Positions 17,598-26,946 of a stretch of DNA of 64,000 nucleotides are shown here, in pieces. The position numbers and the translations under genes are program-made. Every line of letters starts with the position of its first letter. Within the stretch, counting starts at the first letter, position 1. The notes below the pieces were generated by a model. It saw only the letters and a list, made by a program, of their open reading frames with translations, was not told the origin of the DNA and ran no database searches. Source of the DNA: Cellulomonas sp. C5510 (GTDB taxonomy: Bacteria > Actinomycetota > Actinomycetes > Actinomycetales > Cellulomonadaceae); contig NZ_CP081862.1 of NCBI RefSeq assembly GCF_019797765.1, positions 806,001-870,000 on the forward strand, read 5' to 3'.

Positions 17598-17645
17598 GGT
17601 GGCCCGGCGCACGGTCGTCCGTGCGTCCGGGTCCGCATCGCCTCC
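17586..17645 (+). terminator. Terminator-like stem overlapping the plus-strand RAT
   Basis: GGAGGC (17586-17591, the 3' half of the RAT) can pair with GCCTCC (17640-17645), enclosing a GAT/ATC pair and an inner hairpin ACGGtcgtCCGT. The structure is mutually exclusive with the RAT stem. Unlike the ptsHI terminator it lacks a T-run, so it may be rho-assisted or a weaker attenuator. Confidence 0.5.
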
Positions 17646-17917
17646 CCGCGACCGGACCGGACGGACGGTCCCAGGTCCCCGGAGGACGACGTGGCCCCTC
17701 GCCGCGAGCCACCAGGCGGTGGCGGTCGGTGAGACGCCTCCTTCCTGCGTACCCGGGCGGTCGACGCGCCGCAGGCAGCCCCCGCCTGCGGTCGCCGCGG
17801 CCGCCGTCCGTCCCGCGCGCCGGCGTCTGACTGCGACGGAGCAGTCGCCCGTCCAGGTCTCGGCCCCTGCCGAGCCGTATCCGGTCCGCGGTGCAGCGGG
17901 TCGGGAGAGGAAGCGCC

Positions 17918-19348
17918 ATGTACACCGAGTTCGCTCGCGTCACCGTCGACGCGGTGGGCGGCCCCGACAACATCAGGCAGGTCACGCACTGCGCGACCCG
18001 CCTGCGGTTCCAGCTCGTCGACCCGGCGAAGGTCGACCGCAAGCGCATCGAGGAGCTCCCCGAGGCCGTCGGGGTCCTGGAGTCCCAGGGCCAGTTCCAG
18101 GTGATCGTCGGACCCGGCGTCCCCGACGCCTACAAGGCCGTCGCCGCCGTCCCCGGCGTGCCCGGGGAGGAGGCCGCCGCCCGGCCGGCACCGGGTGCGC
18201 CCGAGCCCGAGCGCCCGCGGGGCTCGTGGCTGGACCGCGTCCTCGCGACGATCTCCGCGATCTTCACCCCGTACATCCCGGTGCTGGCGTCCGTCGGCAT
18301 CATCAAGGGCCTGCTCGCCCTCTGCGTGCAGTTCGGCTGGATCGCCGACACCTCGAACACCTACGCGATCCTGTCCGCCGCCGGCAACGCGATGCTGTAC
18401 TTCTTCCCGATCCTCCTGGCGTTCACCGCGGCCCGGCAGTTCGGCGCGAACCCGTACGTCGGGGCGACGATCGGCGCGGCCCTGATGGAGCCCAGCCTGA
18501 CGGCGATCAACGTCACGGGGGAGCGCCTCGACGTCTTCGGCATCCCGTTCGTCGGCCAGTCGTTCGCCAACACCGTGATCCCGATCATCATCGGGATGTG
18601 GGCGTTCTCCTTCCTGGAGCGCGCGCTGAAGCGGGTCCTGCCGCAGATCACCCACCTGCTCCTGGTGCCGGTGGTCTCGCTCGTGGTCATGGTGCCGCTC
18701 ATGCTGCTGGTCTTCGGACCCATCGGCTTCGCGATCGCGAACGGCGTGGCGACCGGCTACGACTGGCTCGTCCAGTACCCGCTCGTGATGAGCATGATCT
18801 TCGGCGCGCTGTTCGTCTTCGTCATCATGCTGGGCGCGCACTGGCTGGTGCTGCCGCTGCAGCTCGGCATCCTCGCGGACCAGGGCACGGAGTACTCGCT
18901 CGCCGCGGGCGGCATGGGCAACTACGCGGTGCTCGGCGTCCTGCTGGCCGTCCTGGTGCTGTCGAAGGACCGTCCCACCCGGGCCGTCGCCGGGTCCGCG
19001 GCCTTCGTCAACGGCATCGCCGGCATCACCGAGCCCGGCATCTACGGCGTGCTCGTCAAGAGCAAGAAGTACTTCGTCGGCGTGCTCGCCGGTGGTCTCG
19101 TCGGCGGCCTGGTCTGCGGGCTGTTCGACGTGTACATCACGGCGTTCGCGTTCACCGGCGTGCTCGGGGCGCCGGCCTTCCTGTCGTCGCCGCGGGCCGT
19201 GCCGTACTTCCTGGCGGTCTTCTGCACGATCGCCGTGGCGTTCGTCGTGACGCTCGTGCTCGACCGGCGCGGACGCTCCCGGTCCGCCGGCGCGGCGTCG
19301 GCCGGGACCGCCCGCGCCGCGGCCGTCGAACCCGCCGCGGCCCGCTGA
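17918..19348 (+). CDS. PTS beta-glucoside transporter subunit EIIBC
   Basis: 476 residues from ATG 17918 (GGGAGAGGAAG 4 nt upstream). The N-terminal EIIB domain carries phospho-Cys25 in QVTHCATRLRFQL; the linker is Ala/Pro-rich (about residues 80-105); the rest is a membrane EIIC domain with about ten helices and the conserved region GIAGITEPGIYGVLVKSKKYF, in which TEP marks glucose-superfamily EIIC. It has no fused EIIA; a separate EIIA is encoded three genes downstream. The specificity (aryl-beta-glucoside or cellobiose-like) is inferred from the GH1 6-phospho-beta-glucosidase and LicT-type antiterminator of the same operon. It imports and phosphorylates the sugar at the membrane. Confidence 0.94.
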   Translation: MYTEFARVTVDAVGGPDNIRQVTHCATRLRFQLVDPAKVDRKRIEELPEAVGVLESQGQFQVIVGPGVPDAYKAVAAVPGVPGEEAAARPAPGAPEPERPRGSWLDRVLATISAIFTPYIPVLASVGIIKGLLALCVQFGWIADTSNTYAILSAAGNAMLYFFPILLAFTAARQFGANPYVGATIGAALMEPSLTAINVTGERLDVFGIPFVGQSFANTVIPIIIGMWAFSFLERALKRVLPQITHLLLVPVVSLVVMVPLMLLVFGPIGFAIANGVATGYDWLVQYPLVMSMIFGALFVFVIMLGAHWLVLPLQLGILADQGTEYSLAAGGMGNYAVLGVLLAVLVLSKDRPTRAVAGSAAFVNGIAGITEPGIYGVLVKSKKYFVGVLAGGLVGGLVCGLFDVYITAFAFTGVLGAPAFLSSPRAVPYFLAVFCTIAVAFVVTLVLDRRGRSRSAGAASAGTARAAAVEPAAAR

Positions 19349-19352
19349 GCCG

Positions 19353-19389
19353 CACGGCGGCGGGGACGCCCCCGCTCCCCGCCGCCGTG
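19353..19389 (+). terminator. Hairpin between EIIBC and the flavoprotein gene
   Basis: A 14-bp perfect inverted repeat (CACGGCGGCGGGGA at 19353-19366 with 19376-19389) starts 5 nt after the EIIBC stop codon and lies 42 nt before the next start. No T-run. It may be an intercistronic processing or attenuation point that lowers downstream expression. Confidence 0.55.
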
Positions 19390-19430
19390 CCCCGCCACGT
19401 CGCCCCCCACGCCCGCACCGGAAGGCCCCC

Positions 19431-21321
19431 ATGGATTTCCCGCACCTGTTCTCGCCCCTGCGCATCAACCGGGTGACCACCAAGAACCGCATCGTGGCGA
19501 CCCCCACCGGGGACTTCTTCGAGGACAAGGCGCTCGGCGGTGCCGGCATCGTCATCACCGGCCACGCGATCGTCGAGCCCGGCCGGTCCTCCTACGCGAG
19601 CCCGGACGAGCCCGACGCGTTCGCCAAGTACGAGGTGGAGGAGACCCGCCGCCGCGTGCTCAAGGCGCACCAGGCGGGAGCGAAGGCGTCGATCGAGATC
19701 TTCCACGGCGGCCGGCACGCCCGCGTCGCGGACTTCGCCCGCGGCCCCGTGTCGTACGTCCGGGAGGACGGCGTGGAGGTCCGCGGCATGACCGAGGACG
19801 ACATGGCCGAGGTGGCCGAGCTGTGGGGCCGCACGGCCCGCAACGCCCGCGACCTGGGCTTCGACATGGTGTTCCTGCACTTCGGGCACGGCTGGCTGCC
19901 GGCGCAGTTCCTGTCGCCGCGCGCGAACTCCCGGACCGACGGGTACGGCGGGTCCCTGGAGAACCGGGCGCGGTTCCCGCTGGCGATCCTGCAGGCGGTG
20001 CGCGCGGCGGTGGGCCCGGACTTCCCGGTGGACATGCGGATCAGCGCGGTGGAGTGGGTGGAGGGCTCCATCTCGTTCGAGGACACGCTGGCGTTCATCC
20101 GGCTGGCCGAACCGCTCGTCGACACCGTGCAGGTCTCCGCCGGCGTCGACATCGGGGTCGAGGGCAACGTCCACATGGCGACCACGAACTTCGAGGAGCA
20201 CATGCCGAACGTCCCGTGGGCGGCGCGGGTCAAGGCCGAGGTGCAGGTCCCGGTCAGCGTGGTCGGCGCGATCATGACCCCGGCCGAGGCGGAGAACCTC
20301 ATCGCGTCGGGCGTCGTCGACATGGTCGCTCTCGGCCGGCCGCTCATCGCGGACCCGGACTGGCCGCGCAAGGCGCAGGAGGGTCGCGCCGACGAGATCG
20401 TGCCGTGCATCCGGTGCCTGCAGTGCTACCACATCAGCACGAACCGCCGGAACGTCGGCTGCTCGGTGAACCCGCGGTTCTGGAACGAGGGGTTCGTCCC
20501 GCGGCAGCTCACCGTCACCCCCCCGCCCGCGGCGCACCGTCGTGGTCGGCGGCGGCCCCGGTGGCATCACCGCGGCGCTCACCGCCGCGCAGCGCGGCCA
20601 CGAGGTCGTGCTCCTGGAGAAGGACGACGTGCTCGGCGGCCAGCTGCAGTACGTGGCACGCGAGCACTACAAGCAGGACATCAGGGCCTACCTGGAGTAC
20701 CTGCTGCGGCAGGTCGCGAACAGCACGGTCGACGTCCGCACCGGGGTCGACGCCACGCCGGACCTGGTCCGCGAGCTGCGGCCGGACGCGCTGGTCGTCG
20801 CCGTGGGGGCCACCGAGGTGGTGCCGCCGATCATCGGCCTGGACCAGCCGCACGTCATGACCGGCAACGAGGCGATCCTGCGCGAGGACGAGATCGGCGA
20901 CCGCGTGGTCGTCGTCGGGGCCGGGTCCATCGGCACCGAGATCGGGCTGGAGCTCGCCCGGCTGCGCGGCAAGGACGTGACGATGGTCGACATCGGGCAG
21001 ACCTACGCCCCGCAGGGCAACAGCCTGTACCGGGAGGCCCTGCGGCAGAAGATCGAGGACACCCCGACCCTGGGCTTCCGGCTCGGCAGGCGCTGCCTGC
21101 GGATCGAGGCGGACGCCGTCGTCGTGGCGGACGCCGACGGCGTCGAGGAGGCGCTGCCCGCCGACCACGTGGTCGTGTCCGTCGGCATGCGCGCGCGGGA
21201 CGACCTGGCCCGGTCGTTCTACGGGATCACGCCGGAGACGGTGGTGGTGGGGGACTGCGTGCGGCCCCGGATCATCATGGACGCCGTCTTCGAGGGCCAC
21301 ACGTACGCCATGAACCTCTGA
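19431..21321 (+). pseudogene. Old-yellow-enzyme / 2-enoate-reductase-like FMN-FeS-FAD oxidoreductase, frameshifted
   Basis: Part 1 (19431 to about 20520) is an FMN TIM barrel of the OYE family (LFSPLRINRVTTKNRIV, GGRHARVADF, SRTDGYGGSLENRARFPL, ALGRPLIADPDWP) ending in the Cys cluster CIRCLQC...GCSVNPRFW for a 4Fe-4S centre. Part 2 (from about 20525) is the FAD/NAD(P)H domain (VVVGGGPGGITAALTAAQRG, VVVVGAGSIGTEIGLELARL). They are in different frames; removing one C from the run of seven C at 20518-20524 gives an uninterrupted protein of about 629 residues, the normal length for 2,4-dienoyl-CoA reductase/2-enoate reductase relatives. Either a sequencing error or a real frameshift. In this operon it may reduce the unsaturated aglycone freed from imported glucosides (inference). 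Confidence 0.8.
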
Positions 21322-21366
21322 CGGGCCCCGCCCGTCCCGCACGTCGCACCACGAGAAGGAGCACCG

Positions 21367-21906
21367 ATGCCCGCGAAGGACGAGAGCCGCCGCCCCCGGT
21401 GGGGGCGGGGCAGCCGCCGGGAGGCACCAGCACCCGGCCCCGCCGAGGAGGGTCCCGTCCGGCTCGGTGCGCCCGTCACCGGGGCCGCCGTCCCGCTCGC
21501 CGACGTGGAGGACCCGGCGTTCTCCGCGGGGCTCCTCGGGCCCGGCATGGCCGTCCGGCCCACGTCGGGCACCGTCGTCGCGCCGCTGGCGGGCACCGTC
21601 GTCACCGCCATGCCGCACGCGTACGGGCTCCGGTCCGACGCGGGCGTCGAGGTGCTCGTGCACATCGGCATCGACACCGTGACGCTGAACGGCCGGCACT
21701 TCGCCCCCGCCGTCACGGCCGGTGCCCGCGTGGCGGCCGGGGACGTGCTCGCCCGGGTCGACCTCGCCGGCGTCGAGGCGGCGGGCTGCCCCACCACGGT
21801 CGTGCTCGTCGTCACCAACGCCCGGACGCTGGGCGGCGTCGAGACCGAGCCCCCGGGCCCGGTCGACGCCGGCCGGACGCTCCTGACCGTCACCCCCGCG
21901 GCCTGA
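21367..21906 (+). CDS. PTS EIIA component, glucose/beta-glucoside (Crr-like) family
   Basis: The 179-residue protein has a basic, poorly conserved N-terminal tail (about 1-30) and then the EIIA-Glc fold: VTGAAVPLADVEDPAFSAGLLGPGMAVRP, APLAGTVVTAMPHAYGL with His84, and VEVLVHIGIDTVTLNG with phospho-His99. It transfers phosphate from HPr to the EIIB domain of the upstream EIIBC. AGAAGGAG precedes the ATG at 21367. It is separated from EIIBC by the flavoprotein gene, an unusual operon order. Confidence 0.92.
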   Translation: MPAKDESRRPRWGRGSRREAPAPGPAEEGPVRLGAPVTGAAVPLADVEDPAFSAGLLGPGMAVRPTSGTVVAPLAGTVVTAMPHAYGLRSDAGVEVLVHIGIDTVTLNGRHFAPAVTAGARVAAGDVLARVDLAGVEAAGCPTTVVLVVTNARTLGGVETEPPGPVDAGRTLLTVTPAA

Positions 21907-23325
<1,419 letters not shown>

Positions 23326-23327
23326 CC

Positions 23328-24194
23328 ATGCGCGTCAAGCAGGTCCTGAACAACAGCGTCGTGCTCGGGATCGACGACGCCGGGACGGAGGTCATCCTGC
23401 TCGGCCCCGGCCTGGGGTTCCGCACCTCGCCCGGCGACGAGGTGGACCCCGCCGCGGTGCAGCGCACCTTCGTGCCCGACGGCATCGGCTCGCTGGAGCG
23501 GCTCGCGGCCATGGTCGAGGAGATCTCGATCGACGCCGTCGCGGCCTCCGAGGAGGTCATGCGCGCAGGACGCGAGCGCCTCGGGCCGCACGTCACGGCG
23601 CGGGTGCTCCTCCCGCTCGCCGACCACATCGGGTTCGCCCTCCGCCGCGTGCGCGAGGGCAGCGCGACCGAGTACCCGCTGCGCTCGGAGCTCTCCTACC
23701 TCTACCCCGCCGAGCTGGCGTTCGGCCGGGAGGCGCTGGAGATCGTGGAGCGGCGCACCGGCGTCCGGCTGCCCGCGTCCGAGGCCGTGCCGATCGCGAT
23801 GCACTTCGTCAACGCCCAGTACGGCTCGGACGACATGCGCGAGTACGTGCGGATGACCGAGGCGCTGCAGCAGATCCTGCAGATCATCGACGACGAGCAC
23901 GGCATCCGGTTCGACGAGGGCGCGGTGGACGTGGCGCGGTTCGTCACCCACCTGCGGTTCCTGTTCGTCCGGGCGCGCCAGGACCCGAAGCCCCCGGCCC
24001 CGGGCGTGCCCTCCGGCAGCGGCGACACCGACGAGGTGCTCGCGGCCGTGCGGGCGTCGAAGCCGCGGCAGTTCGCCTCGGCCGTGCGGATCGGGGCGCT
24101 GCTCGAGGAGCTGTTCGACTGGACGGTCGACGCCGACGAGCTGCTCTACCTCACGCTGCACGTCACGCGGCTCACCGGGGCCGCGCCGCGCTGA
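23328..24194 (+). CDS. BglG/LicT-family transcription antiterminator
   Basis: The 288-residue protein has an N-terminal CAT RNA-binding domain (MRVKQVLNNSVVLGIDD, residues 1-55) and two PTS-regulation domains. Candidate phospho-His residues are His100 and His159 (PRD1: LPLADHIGFAL, AMHFVNAQY) and His208 and His278 (PRD2: FVTHLRF, YLTLHVTRL). In LicT, PRD1 phosphorylation through the EII complex inactivates and PRD2 phosphorylation by HPr activates. Its ATG lies 2 nt after the GH1 stop. Two RAT sites (17397-17427 minus, 17569-17597 plus) are likely targets, making it a regulator of both its own operon and ptsHI. Confidence 0.93.
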   Translation: MRVKQVLNNSVVLGIDDAGTEVILLGPGLGFRTSPGDEVDPAAVQRTFVPDGIGSLERLAAMVEEISIDAVAASEEVMRAGRERLGPHVTARVLLPLADHIGFALRRVREGSATEYPLRSELSYLYPAELAFGREALEIVERRTGVRLPASEAVPIAMHFVNAQYGSDDMREYVRMTEALQQILQIIDDEHGIRFDEGAVDVARFVTHLRFLFVRARQDPKPPAPGVPSGSGDTDEVLAAVRASKPRQFASAVRIGALLEELFDWTVDADELLYLTLHVTRLTGAAPR

Positions 24195-24603
24195 CGGGGA
24201 GGCTCAGCCCAGGACGACGGCGGAACGGGCGCCCCGCCGGGTCGGCGTCGACCCGCAGCGGCTCGTCCGGGTCGTCGCGCCGGTCGAGCAGCAGCCGGGC
24301 CCCCAGGCCCGGCACCCGGCGCCTCCCTCGGCCGCCCCGGCACCGTCCGCCGGGGGCCGCGTCCCAGCATCCCCGCGCGGGGCCGGCGCTGCACGCGGGC
24401 CCACGCAGGTCGCGGCGCTCACGTCCGCTGCGCCTCCACTCACCCGCGCGGTGGACGGCCTGAGTGCTCCACGGGCCCGCGTGCGGACGCGGCGACGGAG
24501 CACCCACGCAGGACAGGGGTCCCCCACCCGGTCCTGCCGCAGCGCCGTCAGCGTCGGACGCGGTGCCCGCGCGGGCGCCGCCGCGGCGACGAGAGGACCA
24601 GGC
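24195..24603. other. Intergenic region between bgl operon and LAXTG protein gene
   Basis: No convincing gene. On the minus strand, 24204-24310 reads GLGARLLLDRRDDPDEPLRV followed by DADPAGRPFRRRP, a plausible but unrecognised coding-like remnant without a start. The right end must contain the promoter of the downstream secreted protein; no clear -35/-10 pair was seen. Confidence 0.3.
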
Positions 24604-26646
24604 GTGGACGCCAGACGACCGAGGACGACGATCGGGGGCCGGCTGCGGCGCGCCGGGGCGGGGGTGCTCGCCGTGGCACTGGCCGGGCTCGGGCTCGTGG
24701 CCGGGGGCGGCCCGGCGCTCGCGGCGCCGGGGCACGTCGAGGACGGCGCGATCCGCGTCGAGAACACCAGCATCCAGCGGGTGTACCTCGACCCGTCGAT
24801 GCGCAGCCAGCTCTGGACCCGGCACTCGACGACCTTCGGGGCGTACTACCGGACGACCGACCGCGAGGGCGGCACGGCCGCGGGCAACACCGGCCCCATG
24901 GTCACGACAGCGTCGGGGCGCGAGATGTTCTGGGCGTCGGGCACGTTCGTCGAGCAGCGGCACGGCGGCACCGGCACGCCGGCCGACCCGTACTGGATCT
25001 CCACGACGCGCGAGGTGGCCGGCGTCATGCGGGTCACCACGACGAACCTCTACGCCGACGGCGACGACTACGTCCAGGGGCGGATCAGCTACACGAACCT
25101 CAGGCAGAGGGCGGAGGACGTGCAGCTCGGCTACTGGTACGACTGCTACTTCGCCGGGAGCGACTTCGGGATGTCGGCGATGGACGCCACCTCCTCGAGC
25201 TGCATCGCGTCGGAGGGCGCGGGGGCGATGAGCGTCGTGGCGGTGTCGCCCGACCCGATCCTGCTGGGTGGCAACTACTACGCCGTCGCCGCTGCCGCCA
25301 GCGGGTACGGCGTCACGACGGGGTGCCTGCGCGCCGACAGGACCACGGCGGCGTGCGACGAGCTCCCGGCGCTCGACAACAGCGCCGCCGTCCTGTGGCG
25401 CGCCGACGCGGTGGCGCCCGGGGCGGAGGTGACCCGCGCGTGGTTCGTGACGGTCGGCGAGCGGGTCGAGCCGTTCGCGGACCTCGCGGTCGGCGCGACC
25501 GTCGACCCGCCCTCCGTCCAGGTCGGCGACGAGGTGACCTACACGCTCGACGTCCGCGACGACGGGCCCGCGGCGTCGCCCGGGACCGCCGTCGACTTCG
25601 CGATCCCCGCCGGCCTGGCGCTGACGGCGCAGTCCGGCGACGGGACCTACGACGCCGCGACGGGCACGTGGACCGTCGGGGACCTCGCGTCCGGGCAGGC
25701 GGCGCAGATCCGGCTGACGGCACGCGCCGTGTCCGCCGGGACCTGGGAGGCGTCGGTGACGCGCGCGGCGTCGCCGACGGTGCTCGACCCGTCGGCGTGC
25801 GCCACCGGATCGCCGGAGAGCTGCGGCGCCCCGACGACCGTCGAGGTCACCGAGCGGGCCGTCACCGCGACGCTGGACGCCGCCCCGCGCGCGCTCCCGG
25901 CGGACGGCGTGTCGGTGTCGACCGTCACGCTCACCACGGGGGCGGTCACCCCCGGCCAGGGGGACGCAGACGCCGCGGTCCCCGCCGGCGACGCGCCCGC
26001 TACGGATGCGCCTGATGCGGCTGTGCCTGCCGTGGACGCGCCTTCGGCGGACGCGCCTTCGGCGGATGCGCCTTCTGCGGACGCGCCCGCTGCGGATGCG
26101 CCTTCTGCGGACGCGCCCCGCGCGGGTGGCGTCGAGGCCGCGGATGCTGCCGGCGACGTGACGTTCGCCACGGACCTCGGGGAGCTGGACACCCCGGTCG
26201 ACCACGGCGACGGCACCGTCACGGTCGGGCTCCGGTCCGCGGAGCCGGGCGTGGCGACGGTCCGCGCGTCCGTCGGCGGCACCGAGGTCGGCACGGTGCG
26301 CGTGAGCTTCGTCGCGGCGGATCCCGAGCCGGTCGACCCCGAGCCGGTCGACCCGGAGCCCGTCGACCCGCAGCCTGTCGACCCGGTGCCCACCGACCCG
26401 CAGCCCGTCGACCCGCAGCCCACCGACCCGGACCCGGCGCCGTCCCCCGACCCGACCGTGGTGGCCGTGCCGGGCGGGACCACCTCGCCGTCGACGGGGA
26501 ACGCGGCGCCGAGCACGGCGAGCGGCGTCCTGGCGTGGACCGGTACCCCCGCCGGCGTGGTGCTGCTGTGCGCGGCCTCGCTGGTGGTCGCAGGTGGAGC
26601 GCTCCTCGTGGTCCGTGGCCGCCGCCGGCCGCGCGGCGAGGGCTGA
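24604..26646 (+). CDS. Secreted LAXTG-anchored surface protein with DUF11-like and Ig-like domains
   Basis: About 680 residues from GTG 24604 (GAGAGGA 6 nt upstream). A signal peptide ends near residue 40 (GGGPALA|APGHV). A unique N-terminal domain (about 41-290) has conserved-looking Trp/Tyr and Cys residues (YWYDCYF, SSSCIAS). A DUF11-type repeat follows (ADLAVGATVDPPSVQVGDEV, about 296-400), then an invasin-like Ig domain interrupted by PSADA repeats, a wall-spanning DPEPVDPEPVDP tract, and the sorting signal LAWTG with a hydrophobic helix and RGRRRPRG tail. LAXTG is the sortase E-class motif. Ligand unknown; adhesion or wall structure is inferred. Confidence 0.85.
   Translation: MDARRPRTTIGGRLRRAGAGVLAVALAGLGLVAGGGPALAAPGHVEDGAIRVENTSIQRVYLDPSMRSQLWTRHSTTFGAYYRTTDREGGTAAGNTGPMVTTASGREMFWASGTFVEQRHGGTGTPADPYWISTTREVAGVMRVTTTNLYADGDDYVQGRISYTNLRQRAEDVQLGYWYDCYFAGSDFGMSAMDATSSSCIASEGAGAMSVVAVSPDPILLGGNYYAVAAAASGYGVTTGCLRADRTTAACDELPALDNSAAVLWRADAVAPGAEVTRAWFVTVGERVEPFADLAVGATVDPPSVQVGDEVTYTLDVRDDGPAASPGTAVDFAIPAGLALTAQSGDGTYDAATGTWTVGDLASGQAAQIRLTARAVSAGTWEASVTRAASPTVLDPSACATGSPESCGAPTTVEVTERAVTATLDAAPRALPADGVSVSTVTLTTGAVTPGQGDADAAVPAGDAPATDAPDAAVPAVDAPSADAPSADAPSADAPAADAPSADAPRAGGVEAADAAGDVTFATDLGELDTPVDHGDGTVTVGLRSAEPGVATVRASVGGTEVGTVRVSFVAADPEPVDPEPVDPEPVDPQPVDPVPTDPQPVDPQPTDPDPAPSPDPTVVAVPGGTTSPSTGNAAPSTASGVLAWTGTPAGVVLLCAASLVVAGGALLVVRGRRRPRGEG
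26041..26115 (+). repeat. 15-bp coding tandem repeat (five PSADA/PAADA units)
   Basis: Five in-frame copies of CCTTCGGCGGACGCG with variants at third positions (TCG/TCT, GAC/GAT, one CCCGCT). The stretch sits inside the Ig-like domain of the LAXTG protein. Its unusual T/A third positions (TCT, GAT) differ from the very G/C-biased surroundings, suggesting recent slippage-driven expansion. Confidence 0.8.
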
Positions 26647-26946
26647 CCCCCAGACGTGCGGGAGGGGCGCGGGCGTGCGGAGGGGTGCGCCCACGTCCCT
26701 CCCGCACACCCTCGCGCACCCGTCGCGGACCCGTCGCGGACCCGTCGTGCACCCCCGACCGTCGTGGAGCCGGGCCGCAGCGACGGCCGTCGCGCACGGG
26801 TCCGGCGTGGTCGGGCGCGTGCGGGGAGCCGACGGACGCGCGCCGGGGGTCGCCGCGACGGCGGTAGAGTGCGGGAGCACGACGTCCCCGCCCGGCCGCG
26901 CCCCCGCGTTCGTCCGGGCAGACCTCTCGACAGGGAGCACCCACAG
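26647..26946 (+). promoter_or_regulatory. glmU upstream region
   Basis: 300 nt without a gene. It holds a short direct repeat of ACCCGTCGCGG (about 26723-26750) and TAGAGT at 26865-26870, a plausible -10 about 77 nt before the glmU GTG. No clear -35 seen. Confidence 0.35.

Noticed and set aside
26041..26115. 15-bp tandem repeat as a possible CRISPR-like array.
   Set aside because: The repeats are contiguous, in frame and encode PSADA units; there are no spacers or cas genes.
26600..26946. Attachment site duplicating the tRNA-Gln 3' end at the right edge of the putative insertion.
   Set aside because: No copy of GGTTCGAATCC or of the acceptor-stem 3' half was seen here, and no integrase gene is present in the block.
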